Positions 1-6,196 of a DNA stretch of 9,399 bases are shown in pieces. Location of the stretch: NCBI GenBank assembly GCA_009927195.1, contig RFNL01000352.1:1-9399 (forward strand), in the 5' to 3' direction. The translations under genes and the position numbers were made by a program. Position 1 is the first letter of the stretch, and each line of letters starts with the position of its first letter. This DNA is from Betaproteobacteria bacterium (GTDB lineage: Bacteria; Pseudomonadota; Gammaproteobacteria; Burkholderiales; Burkholderiaceae_C). Below the pieces are notes generated by a model. The model did not search any database and was not told where the DNA came from. It saw only the letters and a list, made by a program, of their open reading frames with translations.

Positions 1-2081
1 GTCATGGGCACATCGGGCATTTGGGCCAAAGGAAACATGACAAAGAAGTTGGCCCGCATCGATGTCCAGTCCACCCGCCGGATGGAGGTCACCCGCGCTT
101 GTTGGCTGATTCCAGCCATTTCAAAGCGCAACAGGTCGCCCATTTTCAAGCCCAGGGTGTTGGCCAGGCCTTCTTCCAAACTCAAGGCTTGGGGCTCGTT
201 GGGTACCCAGGTTCCCGCCACGATGCTGTTGTGGGCCGGAGCCGCCACACTGTGGGACACATTGAATTCGCGGTCCACCAAACGCTTGGCGCGGTCGTCG
301 CTGTAATTTTGGGCCGAAACAGCCTGGCCGTTGACAGCCACCAAACGGGCACGGATCATGGGATACCAGTCGTAGCGCTGCACATCGGCTTTTTGCAAAT
401 GGTCTTGAAATGCCTGTGCTTGATCGGGTTGCACATTCAGCACAAAGCGATTGGGCGCATCCGTGGGCGAAGCATTGCGCCAACTGGCCACCAAGTCGGT
501 GCGCAACAACACCAGCAGCACCAAGGCCAACAAGCCCACCGACAAGGCACTGACCTGCACCATGGCAAACACAGGACGGGCCGAAATTTGGCGCGTGGCC
601 AAACTCAACCATTGCGGGGCCCGACGCTCGTCCACCCACCAGCGCAAGGCCCGCACCGCCAGGCCCGACAAAGCGGCAAAAAACACCACGGCCAGCGCAA
701 AGCCGCCGACCACCCACAAACCCAGCTTCAAGTCGCGGCTGACCGACAGCAACAGCACCGCAAAACCCATCAAGCCCAGGCCCATGACCAACAGCGAAAC
801 CACCTGCGGTTTGCCCACATCGCGGCGGATCACGCGCAAAGGCGGCACGCGGGCGAGTTGCAGCACCGGGGGCAGGCCAAAAGCCACCAGCAAGGTCAAT
901 CCCGTGCCCAAACCATAGGCCAGGGGCCGCCAACCAGCGGCAGGCAAGTCCGATTCGATCAGACCGCCCAGCAATCCCACAAACACCTGGTGCAAACCAA
1001 AACCCAATGCGGCCCCAAGCAAACTCGCCGCCAACCCCAGCACACCAAACTCCATGGCATACACCGCCGCCATTTCACGCTGGCTTTGCCCCAACACCCG
1101 TTGAATGGCGCAATCGTCCAAATGGCTCGCTGCAAATCCGCGCGCGGCCAATGCCACGGCAACCGCACTGAGCAAGGCCGCCAGCAAGGCCACCAGATTG
1201 AGGAATTTTTCAGCCCGATCCAAGGTCTGGCGCATCTCGGGTCGGCCCGCTTCCATCGTCTCCAGCCGCAAGCCACGCAGTTCCTGGTGATCCAACTCGG
1301 CCTGGGCCCATTGCAAATAGGTTTGCACTGCGTCTTCTGGCCCAGCCACCGCAAAACGCCAAACAACGCGGCTGGCTGGTTGCACCAAGCCGGTGGCATC
1401 GAGATCGGCCATGTTGATCAATAAGCGCGGGGCAAAGTTCATGAAACCCGCGCCACGGTCGGGCTCGACCGTGAGCACTTGCGACAAGCGCACGGCATGC
1501 TGCCCCAGCCAGAGGCTGTCGCCCGGTTGCAACTCCAAAGCTTCCAACAAACCCGGCTCGGCCCAGGCTTGACCTGGCGCTGGAATGGTCCGCACCACCA
1601 CCGAAGGGCCGTCGTACGCGGTTTGGTTGTTGGGCGCGGCCACCGTGCCGTTGGCATGGAGCGGTACGGGCAGGCCCGCCCCAGCGAGTTCGCCCGCGCT
1701 GGCATGCAACACCTGCAAGGCGCCGCGCAGGGGGTAGCCGGGCTCAACCGCCTTGAGGGCAATCAAGCGGCTGGCGCCCCCGCGCTCCTGGCCGGCGCGT
1801 GCCATGGTGGGAAAGCTCAGGGTCGTGGCATGTTTCAAACCCAAGGCCTTGGCTTGTTGCACAAATCGCTTTGGCGTGGCTTGGTCGCTGACCACCACCA
1901 CATCGCCGCCCAGCAATTGGCGCGCATCACGCGCCATGCCCGCTTGCATGCGGTCGGCCAAAAAAGCCACCGAACTGAGGGCGGCCACGCCCAAGGCCAC
2001 CGCCACCATGGGCAAGCGCAATTCACCGGCGCGGGCATCGCGCCACAGGTTGCGCCAGGCCATCAGCCACCAGCGCATCAT
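1..2081 (-). CDS. FtsX/YbbP-type ABC transporter permease (3' end outside window)
   Basis: This is an inner-membrane permease of the FtsX/MacB fold, closest in architecture to E. coli YbbP, which works with an ABC ATPase and is thought to act on envelope substrates; the substrate is unknown. The frame is open from the ATG at 2081 to the left edge (693 codons). YbbP-like proteins are about 800-850 residues, so the last membrane helices are missing. Visible parts are an N-terminal segment rich in Arg and Trp, a first helix (about 25-43), the AGELRLP and ADRMQ...RQLLGGD motifs typical of the family, a first periplasmic domain (about 50-285), helices near 293-316, 335-376, 386-405, 426-480 and 499-525, then a second periplasmic domain ending in the family-typical VDWTSMRANFFVMFP region near the window edge. 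The start overlaps the fdhD stop as ATGA, so translation is probably coupled; a second ATG follows directly at 2078. No ATPase partner lies inside the window. Family assignment is firm; the pairing with fdhD is unexplained. Confidence 0.88.
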   Translation of the reverse strand, partial: MMRWWLMAWRNLWRDARAGELRLPMVAVALGVAALSSVAFLADRMQAGMARDARQLLGGDVVVVSDQATPKRFVQQAKALGLKHATTLSFPTMARAGQERGGASRLIALKAVEPGYPLRGALQVLHASAGELAGAGLPVPLHANGTVAAPNNQTAYDGPSVVVRTIPAPGQAWAEPGLLEALELQPGDSLWLGQHAVRLSQVLTVEPDRGAGFMNFAPRLLINMADLDATGLVQPASRVVWRFAVAGPEDAVQTYLQWAQAELDHQELRGLRLETMEAGRPEMRQTLDRAEKFLNLVALLAALLSAVAVALAARGFAASHLDDCAIQRVLGQSQREMAAVYAMEFGVLGLAASLLGAALGFGLHQVFVGLLGGLIESDLPAAGWRPLAYGLGTGLTLLVAFGLPPVLQLARVPPLRVIRRDVGKPQVVSLLVMGLGLMGFAVLLLSVSRDLKLGLWVVGGFALAVVFFAALSGLAVRALRWWVDERRAPQWLSLATRQISARPVFAMVQVSALSVGLLALVLLVLLRTDLVASWRNASPTDAPNRFVLNVQPDQAQAFQDHLQKADVQRYDWYPMIRARLVAVNGQAVSAQNYSDDRAKRLVDREFNVSHSVAAPAHNSIVAGTWVPNEPQALSLEEGLANTLGLKMGDLLRFEMAGISQQARVTSIRRVDWTSMRANFFVMFPLAQMPDVPM

Positions 2082-2950
2082 GGGGCCACCTTTTGGACAG
2101 GGGTTTGCGCCAACTCCACTTGCCACGCCAGCACCTGGGGGGCGGTATAGCAAAGAAAGCGCTTGTGGGTGGCACGGCCCACCGTGCACAGGCCCAAACG
2201 CTGGGCCATTTCAAAACCCATCTGGGTGATGCCGCTGCGCGAGACCACCACCGGTACGCGCATTTGCGCGGCTTTGAGCACCATTTCGCTGGTCAGTCGG
2301 CCAGTGGTGTAGAAAGCCCAGGGCGCTATGGCAGGGGCCAAGGCTGGTTCCATGCCTTGCATCCACATCCATCCGGCAATCGTGTCGATGGCGTTGTGGC
2401 GACCCACGTCTTCCACAAACAAACGCATGTTGCCATCTTGGAACAAGGCACAGGCATGCACCGAGCCTGCGGATTTGTAGGTGCTTTCTTGCAAGCGAAT
2501 GGCATCGACCATGGCATACAAACGCGCTTGGCTCAGTTGCGCTGGGGGCAGGTGCAGCCCTTCCAGGTCGGTGAGCAAGTCGCCAAACATGCTGCCTTGG
2601 CCGCAACCCGTGGTGACCACCCGTTGCGCGGTTTTGGCGCTCAAGTCAACGATGCCGCGGTGGGTTTTGACTGCGGCCACACCCGCCCCGCCTTCACCGG
2701 CATCCCAGTCAACGGTGATCGACTCCACCGCAGCCACATCCTCGACCAAACGCTGATTGCGCAAATAGCCCAGCACCAACCACTCAGGGTGGGCCCCCAA
2801 GGTCATGAGGGTGACCAGTTCGCGCTTGTCCACATAAACGGTCAAGGCGCGCTCGGCCGGGATGGCCAATGTTTCGGTTTGGCCGTGTTCATTGATGGCT
2901 TGTACGGCACAGGTCAATGGGGCACGGGCTTGGGTCAGTCGGGGCAACAT
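2078..2950 (-). CDS. fdhD: Formate dehydrogenase accessory sulfurtransferase FdhD
   Basis: FdhD takes sulfur from the cysteine desulfurase IscS and passes it to the bis-MGD molybdenum cofactor before insertion into formate dehydrogenase in the cytoplasm. The 290-residue product has the family landmarks: an N-terminal region with PAERALTVYVD, the active-site loop TTGCGQGS with Cys116, the FVEDVGRHNAIDT motif (about 178-190), the YTTGRLTSEMV motif (214-224) and the VVSRSGIT motif (235-242). Only one cysteine is in the loop; E. coli has CxxC, but the first cysteine is the one essential for sulfur transfer. I chose the ATG at 2950, which gives a normal family length. An upstream in-frame start at 3112 would add 54 unrelated residues and overlap the divergent hslR. 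There is no clear Shine-Dalgarno at 2950. The stop overlaps the permease start, so the two form one transcription unit. No formate dehydrogenase structural genes lie in the window. Confidence 0.93.
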   Translation of the reverse strand: MLPRLTQARAPLTCAVQAINEHGQTETLAIPAERALTVYVDKRELVTLMTLGAHPEWLVLGYLRNQRLVEDVAAVESITVDWDAGEGGAGVAAVKTHRGIVDLSAKTAQRVVTTGCGQGSMFGDLLTDLEGLHLPPAQLSQARLYAMVDAIRLQESTYKSAGSVHACALFQDGNMRLFVEDVGRHNAIDTIAGWMWMQGMEPALAPAIAPWAFYTTGRLTSEMVLKAAQMRVPVVVSRSGITQMGFEMAQRLGLCTVGRATHKRFLCYTAPQVLAWQVELAQTPVQKVAP

Positions 2951-3057
2951 GGGTCGATAGCCTAACCGAGTTGGCCACAGCCTCGCTTGCGCATGGGCTT
3001 TGGGCAAGGCCAAACCCAAGTCCGACCATGGGGGTGCAAAGGCCCGACAATCAGCGC

Positions 3058-3471
3058 ATGGACAAATTGCGCATTGACAAATGGTTGTGGGCGGCCCGTT
3101 TTTACAAAACACGTTCTCTGGCCTGTGACGAAATTGACAAAGGCAGGGTGGCCCTCAATGGGCAAACCGCCAAGCCCGCACGCGAGGTCAAACCCGGTGA
3201 CACGGTCCAAATGCGCCAAGGCCCGCAAGTGCGCACTGTGGTGGTGTTGGGCTTGAGCGCTCAGCGCGGACCCGCACCGGTGGCCCAACAGCTGTACCAA
3301 GAAACCACAGAAAGCATAGAAAACCGCCAGCAATTGGCCTTGCAGCAACGCTATGCCCGCGAACCTGCCTTAAGCCTGGCACAAGGCCGCCCGACCAAAC
3401 GCGATCGACGCGAGCTCGAACAAGCCCGCCATGGTTGGGATGCGCGCTGGAGCGCCAGCCTGGACCCTTGA
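3058..3471 (+). CDS. hslR: Heat-shock protein Hsp15, S4 RNA-binding domain
   Basis: Hsp15 binds free 50S ribosomal subunits that still carry a nascent chain and helps return them to the translation cycle. The 137-residue product starts with RIDKWLWAARFYKTRSLA, the hallmark of the S4 domain of this family, followed by the RVALNGQTAKPAREVKPGD loop (about residues 28-46). After the S4 fold come a QQLYQETTESIENR helix and a basic tail (GRPTKRDRRELEQARHG), as in E. coli HslR of about 133 residues. The ATG at 3058 is preferred because the S4 domain begins directly after it; the in-frame ATG at 3028 would add ten residues and cannot be ruled out. Neither start has a clear Shine-Dalgarno. The gene diverges from fdhD across 107 bases and converges on the usp gene with a 7-base gap, leaving no room for a dedicated intergenic terminator. 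I saw no recognisable heat-shock promoter upstream. Confidence 0.93.
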   Translation: MDKLRIDKWLWAARFYKTRSLACDEIDKGRVALNGQTAKPAREVKPGDTVQMRQGPQVRTVVVLGLSAQRGPAPVAQQLYQETTESIENRQQLALQQRYAREPALSLAQGRPTKRDRRELEQARHGWDARWSASLDP

Positions 3472-3478
3472 GACCGGG

Positions 3479-3913
3479 CTACAAAATGGACACCAACACG
3501 CTGCAAGGCGCCTCTTCAATCAGCGCCGGTGAGATGGAGCCACTCCACCAGCGTTGCACCCAACTGCTTTTGTGCTGGTGGCCCACGACGATCAGGTCTG
3601 CATTGATGCGCTTGGCACATGCACAGATTTCATGCACCGGGTCGCCCAGCAGCAGTTCGCCTGTGGCCGAAAAACCTTTATCGGCCAATAGGGCCAAGCC
3701 CTGGTCCAGCACCTGCTCAAAGCCTTTGCGGTGCGCCGCCTCCTGATCCGAGGAAAACACAATGCCCTCGGCCACCACGGTGTTGAGGGCCATGGGCATG
3801 ACTGCCACCAAATGCAAATCAGCCCGGCCCCATAGGGCGAGCTCACTCGACGCCAACAACGCCTTTTGTCCGGCATCCGAACCGTTGTAGGCCAACAATA
3901 GTTTTTTGTACAT
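3479..3913 (-). CDS. Universal stress protein, UspA family
   Basis: This is a small cytoplasmic protein of the Usp fold, made in many bacteria under starvation or other stress; its molecular role here is unknown. The 144-residue product is standard length for a single-domain Usp: MYKKLLLAYNGSDAGQKAL at the N-terminus (first strand and adenine loop), a middle helix (about 55-79), LLLGDPVHEICACAKRINADLIVVG (88-111), and a C-terminal SGSISPALIEEAPCSVLV strand. The nucleotide-binding signature G-x2-G-x9-G-S/T is altered: it reads GHQH with a histidine for the second glycine and one extra residue before GS (125-126), and the usual early Asp is Asn10. ATP binding is therefore doubtful. The ATG at 3913 is fixed by a consensus AGGAGG 7 bases upstream; the in-frame start at 3982 adds 23 residues that do not belong to the fold. 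It is convergent with hslR and divergent from the Bug gene. Confidence 0.92.
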   Translation of the reverse strand: MYKKLLLAYNGSDAGQKALLASSELALWGRADLHLVAVMPMALNTVVAEGIVFSSDQEAAHRKGFEQVLDQGLALLADKGFSATGELLLGDPVHEICACAKRINADLIVVGHQHKSSWVQRWWSGSISPALIEEAPCSVLVSIL

Positions 3914-3920
3914 GTCAGGG

Positions 3921-3926
3921 CCTCCT
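3921..3926 (-). promoter_or_regulatory. Strong Shine-Dalgarno for usp
   Basis: The minus strand reads AGGAGG, with a 7-base spacer to the ATG at 3913. It is the best ribosome binding site in the window and decides the usp start over the longer in-frame alternative at 3982. Confidence 0.85.
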
Positions 3927-3953
3927 GATGGGGTTGAAAGGTCAATCGCGATG

Positions 3954-3982
3954 ACTGTAAAAAAGCCTTTGCCGATGCGCAA
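3954..3982 (-). promoter_or_regulatory. Possible sigma70-like promoter for usp
   Basis: On the minus strand a TTGCGC (3982-3977) lies 17 bases from TACAGT (3959-3954). The spacing is ideal, but the -35 matches consensus at only three of six positions and the -10 at four. The predicted start point, near 3947, would leave a short leader before the AGGAGG. This is a guess from spacing and position only. Confidence 0.25.
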
Positions 3983-4086
3983 GCATGGGGCTAAAAAGCA
4001 ATCGGCGGGAATGGGGTTTTCACCTCCATGACAACCCTGTGATATCGCAAATCACTTGACACCGACAATCGATTCATCGGGGTGAC

Positions 4087-4100
4087 ACACTGGCCAGTGT
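4087..4100. promoter_or_regulatory. Perfect 14-base palindrome, candidate operator
   Basis: ACACTGGCCAGTGT is a perfect inverted repeat with 7-base arms and no spacer. It sits 30 bases upstream of the Bug gene start, between a GTGACA (4082-4087) and a TGTTAT (4104-4109) that could be weak -35 and -10 elements with a 16-base spacer. A dimeric repressor bound here would block that promoter. The palindrome is seen directly; the operator role and the promoter are inference, and no cognate regulator gene is in the window. Confidence 0.4.
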
Positions 4101-4120
4101 TGCTGTTATTTTTCAAAATC

Positions 4121-4125
4121 GAGGA
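4121..4125 (+). promoter_or_regulatory. Shine-Dalgarno for the Bug-family gene
   Basis: GAGGA lies 5 bases before the ATG at 4131. A second in-frame ATG at 4137 is 11 bases away, so the first ATG is preferred, although both keep the signal peptide intact. Confidence 0.6.
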
Positions 4126-4130
4126 CCATC

Positions 4131-5105
4131 ATGACCATGCCATCTCGCCGCACTTTTTTAAAAACGGCCACCCTGGCCGCCAGCACAGTGGCCGCACCCG
4201 GTTGGGCGCAGTCGGGCTATCCCAATCGACCCATCAAACTCATCTGCCCTTGGCCAGCGGGCGGCTCCAGCGACCAGGTGATGCGCGCCCTGGCCGATGC
4301 CACGGGCCGTGTGCTGGGCGGCACGATGGTGGTGGAGAACAAACCCGGCGCGAGCGGCATGCTCGGCCCCAATGAATTGGTGTCGGCCAAGCCCGATGGA
4401 TACACCTTGTCCCAGCTCACCATTGGCGTAATGCGCTTGCCGCACATGCAAAAAACGCTGTTCAACCCGCTGGTGGACTTCACCTACATCGCCTGTTTGA
4501 CCGGTTATACCTTTGGCCTGGCGGTGCGCGCAGACAGCCCCTTCAAGGGCATCAAAGATTTGGTGACCTATGCCAAAACCCACCCTGGCAAGTTCGCCTA
4601 TGGCTCTACCGGGACCGGCACCACCCCGCATCTGGCGGTCGAGGAGTTCGCACTCAAGGCGGGTATTGAATTGCAGCACGTGCCGTTCAAAGGCAGCAGC
4701 GACGGATTACAGGCTTTGCTGGGCGGTCACATCAATGCCCACAGCGATGCCACGGGTTGGGCACCCCACGTCGATGCCGGCACCATGCGCCTGCTGGCCA
4801 CCTATGGCAGTCGACGAACCAAGCGCTGGTCACAAGTGCCTACCTTGCAAGAGTTGGGTTTTGAAACCGTGTCCGACTCGCCGTTTGGCATTGGCGCACC
4901 CCGCGGCATGGACCCGGCCCTGACCAAACTTTTGGACGAGTCTTTTAAAAAGGCGCTGGATGACCCACAGGTCGTGGCCAGTTTTGAAAAGTACGACCAA
5001 CCCACGGTGTACATGGGCTCAGAGGAATACACCCGTTTTGCCCAGCAAACCTTTGTGAAGGAAAAACGCCTGATCGACCGATTGGGCTTGGGAAAGGCCA
5101 GTTAA
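4131..5105 (+). CDS. Bug-family tripartite tricarboxylate transporter substrate-binding protein
   Basis: This is a periplasmic solute receptor of the Bug/TctC family, which captures carboxylates or related small molecules, in some cases for TctA/TctB membrane partners; the ligand here is unknown. The 324-residue length is typical. The N-terminus has a twin-arginine-like motif SRRTFLK (5-11), a hydrophobic Ala-rich stretch and a likely cleavage site after Ala26 (GWA). The mature part shows the family marks YPNRPIKLICPWPAGGSSD (30-48), VVENKPGASGMLGPNEL (67-83), the ADGYT-like PDGYTL (88-93), YGSTGTGTTPHLA (about 157-169), HVPFKGSSDGLQALLGG (about 183-199) and a VPTLQELGF motif near 240. Specificity-determining loops cannot be read for ligand. 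It is a single gene with a palindrome in its upstream region; no TctA, TctB or regulator gene is adjacent, as is common for the many orphan Bug genes of Burkholderiales. The Tat-type signal suggests export in folded form, although Sec use is possible. Confidence 0.93.
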   Translation: MTMPSRRTFLKTATLAASTVAAPGWAQSGYPNRPIKLICPWPAGGSSDQVMRALADATGRVLGGTMVVENKPGASGMLGPNELVSAKPDGYTLSQLTIGVMRLPHMQKTLFNPLVDFTYIACLTGYTFGLAVRADSPFKGIKDLVTYAKTHPGKFAYGSTGTGTTPHLAVEEFALKAGIELQHVPFKGSSDGLQALLGGHINAHSDATGWAPHVDAGTMRLLATYGSRRTKRWSQVPTLQELGFETVSDSPFGIGAPRGMDPALTKLLDESFKKALDDPQVVASFEKYDQPTVYMGSEEYTRFAQQTFVKEKRLIDRLGLGKAS

Positions 5106-5156
5106 TCGCAAAATTATCATTATTTTGATTTAAACAACACATTCACCCCTGTTTTG

Positions 5157-5184
5157 TTGACAAACAAGGTCTTCCAGTTAACAT
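5157..5184 (+). promoter_or_regulatory. Likely sigma70 promoter for the ParA-like operon
   Basis: A consensus TTGACA (5157-5162) is followed after 16 bases by TAACAT (5179-5184), matching the -10 consensus at four of six positions. It lies in the AT-rich part of the gap, about 90 bases before the ATPase start. The predicted leader (from about 5191) contains a small inverted repeat, GCAAGT at 5211-5216 with ACTTGC at 5232-5237. Confidence 0.45.
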
Positions 5185-5261
5185 CCCACCTCCTGGCTGA
5201 GGAACTGATTGCAAGTGCTTGATTTCCAATAACTTGCGCCGCCTCTGATGGGCTACAAAAT

Positions 5262-5266
5262 GAGGG
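5262..5266 (+). promoter_or_regulatory. Shine-Dalgarno that sets the ParA-like start
   Basis: GAGGG lies 9 bases before the ATG at 5276. It touches the upstream in-frame TTG at 5267 with no spacer, so it supports the ATG and not the TTG. Confidence 0.6.
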
Positions 5267-5275
5267 TTGACCAAC

Positions 5276-6196
5276 ATGGCATACAAGATTTTGGTGACCA
5301 GCCAAAAAGGTGGGGTGGGTAAAAGCACTGTTTCTGCGAACTTGGCTGCTTTTTTCCGCCGCCGCATGGCCCTGGAGACCACGCTGATCGACTGGGACTC
5401 GCATGGCTCCTCGAGCACCTGGTTGAAGCAAGCACCGCAGTTGGGGGTGGTGGTCTTGCACGAACATTTGCCTTTGGACAAAGGCGGCAACCGGCCGATT
5501 TTGGAAGCCCGATTGCACTTGCGCCGCGCGGCCAGTTGCAGCGAGATTGTGGTGTGCGACCTGACTTGGAGCGATGCCATCGCCGCCGAGTTGATGTTTG
5601 AGTTTGACCTGGTCATCGTGCCCACGTCGGTATCGGAAATCGAAATGGCCACCACCGCCGGTTTTTTGTCCCGCCACCGTTGGGTGTTTGATTCGGCCAC
5701 CTTGCGCTCGCCCACCTTGCTCTTGTGCCCCACGCGGGTGACGGTGGAGCAGTTGGAGAAGGATGTATTTTCCATGCAGCGCTTCCCGGTCAGTTTCATG
5801 CTGGCCCCGCCCGTGTTGGAGTCGCAAACCGCGCGCGACCTGTTCCAGCGTGGCTACTTGATGGATGCACGCAACGATTGCGGTCAGTCCTTTTTGGAAT
5901 TTGCCCGTGCCGTTTGCGAGGCACGTGACATCAGCATGCGTGAAAAGGAGTCACAACCCAAGCGCCATGCCGTCGGCCCTGTTTTGGGTCGGCGCAACAG
6001 TTCAGCCCCGGGGACGGGATCTGGCATTTTGGGGCAAGCCTCGGCCAGCCCGCAACACTCGGTATTGGGCCAACATCGGCAGCGCAAAGTTTTGGAAAAA
6101 GAACCCGCTTCGTTGGCCGCACGCAGCATGACGGCCTTGGGCATTCCACAATTTTTACGGCGCATGGCGCGCAGCAGCGTGGACTCCAAGTTGTGA
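5276..6196 (+). CDS. Orphan ParA/MinD-family ATPase with C-terminal extension
   Basis: This belongs to the deviant-Walker ATPases that dimerise on ATP, bind DNA or membrane, and position plasmids, chromosomes or protein cargos; the cargo is unknown. The 306-residue product begins directly with the fold: ILVTSQ, then KGGVGKST (11-18) with signature lysine 11 and P-loop lysine 16, then a Walker A' region LIDWDSHGSS (37-46; His where most ParAs have Gln), and a Walker B strand IVVCDL (91-96) followed by VIVPTSVSEIEM (113-124). The ATPase domain ends near residue 220. The remaining 86 residues are Ser/Gly/Gln-rich and finish with a basic, partly hydrophobic PQFLRRMARS (291-300) that could be an amphipathic helix. 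There is no N-terminal helix-turn-helix of the plasmid type Ia kind, and no ParB or parS was recognised nearby. Its stop overlaps the start of the coiled-coil gene, which strongly suggests a partner. Alternatives are a flagellar or polar-localisation ATPase or a plasmid-derived remnant; family membership is sure, function is not. Confidence 0.9.
   Translation: MAYKILVTSQKGGVGKSTVSANLAAFFRRRMALETTLIDWDSHGSSSTWLKQAPQLGVVVLHEHLPLDKGGNRPILEARLHLRRAASCSEIVVCDLTWSDAIAAELMFEFDLVIVPTSVSEIEMATTAGFLSRHRWVFDSATLRSPTLLLCPTRVTVEQLEKDVFSMQRFPVSFMLAPPVLESQTARDLFQRGYLMDARNDCGQSFLEFARAVCEARDISMREKESQPKRHAVGPVLGRRNSSAPGTGSGILGQASASPQHSVLGQHRQRKVLEKEPASLAARSMTALGIPQFLRRMARSSVDSKL

Noticed and set aside
21..1424. 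Long plus-strand reading frame of 467 codons opposite the permease gene.
   Set aside because: It is rich in His, Gln and Arg with no family features, and is the antisense shadow of the intact, well-recognised permease frame.
2093..2965. Plus-strand frame of 290 codons opposite fdhD.
   Set aside because: Composition is typical of antisense frames in GC-rich DNA and fdhD is unmistakable on the other strand.
4056..4061. A consensus TTGACA upstream of the Bug gene, considered as its -35 element.
   Set aside because: No acceptable -10 element lies 16-18 bases downstream; the positions there read GGGGTG-like sequence.
5109..5127. Inverted repeat CAAAAT...ATTTTG just after the Bug gene, considered as a terminator.
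   Set aside because: The stem is only six AT-rich pairs and no clear U-tract follows, so it does not meet the pattern of an intrinsic terminator.
3476..5262. A 13-base word, GGGCTACAAAATG, occurs at 3476-3488 and again at 5250-5262.
   Set aside because: One match of this length is close to chance expectation in a window of this size; one copy lies at the end of genes and the other in a leader, with no shared context.
5120..5827. Minus-strand frame of 235 codons opposite the ATPase gene.
   Set aside because: It overlaps conserved P-loop coding sequence and the probable promoter; no domain is visible.
5267..6196. TTG at 5267 as the start of the ParA-like gene.
   Set aside because: The Shine-Dalgarno-like GAGGG directly abuts it, while the ATG at 5276 has correct spacing and begins exactly at the ATPase fold.
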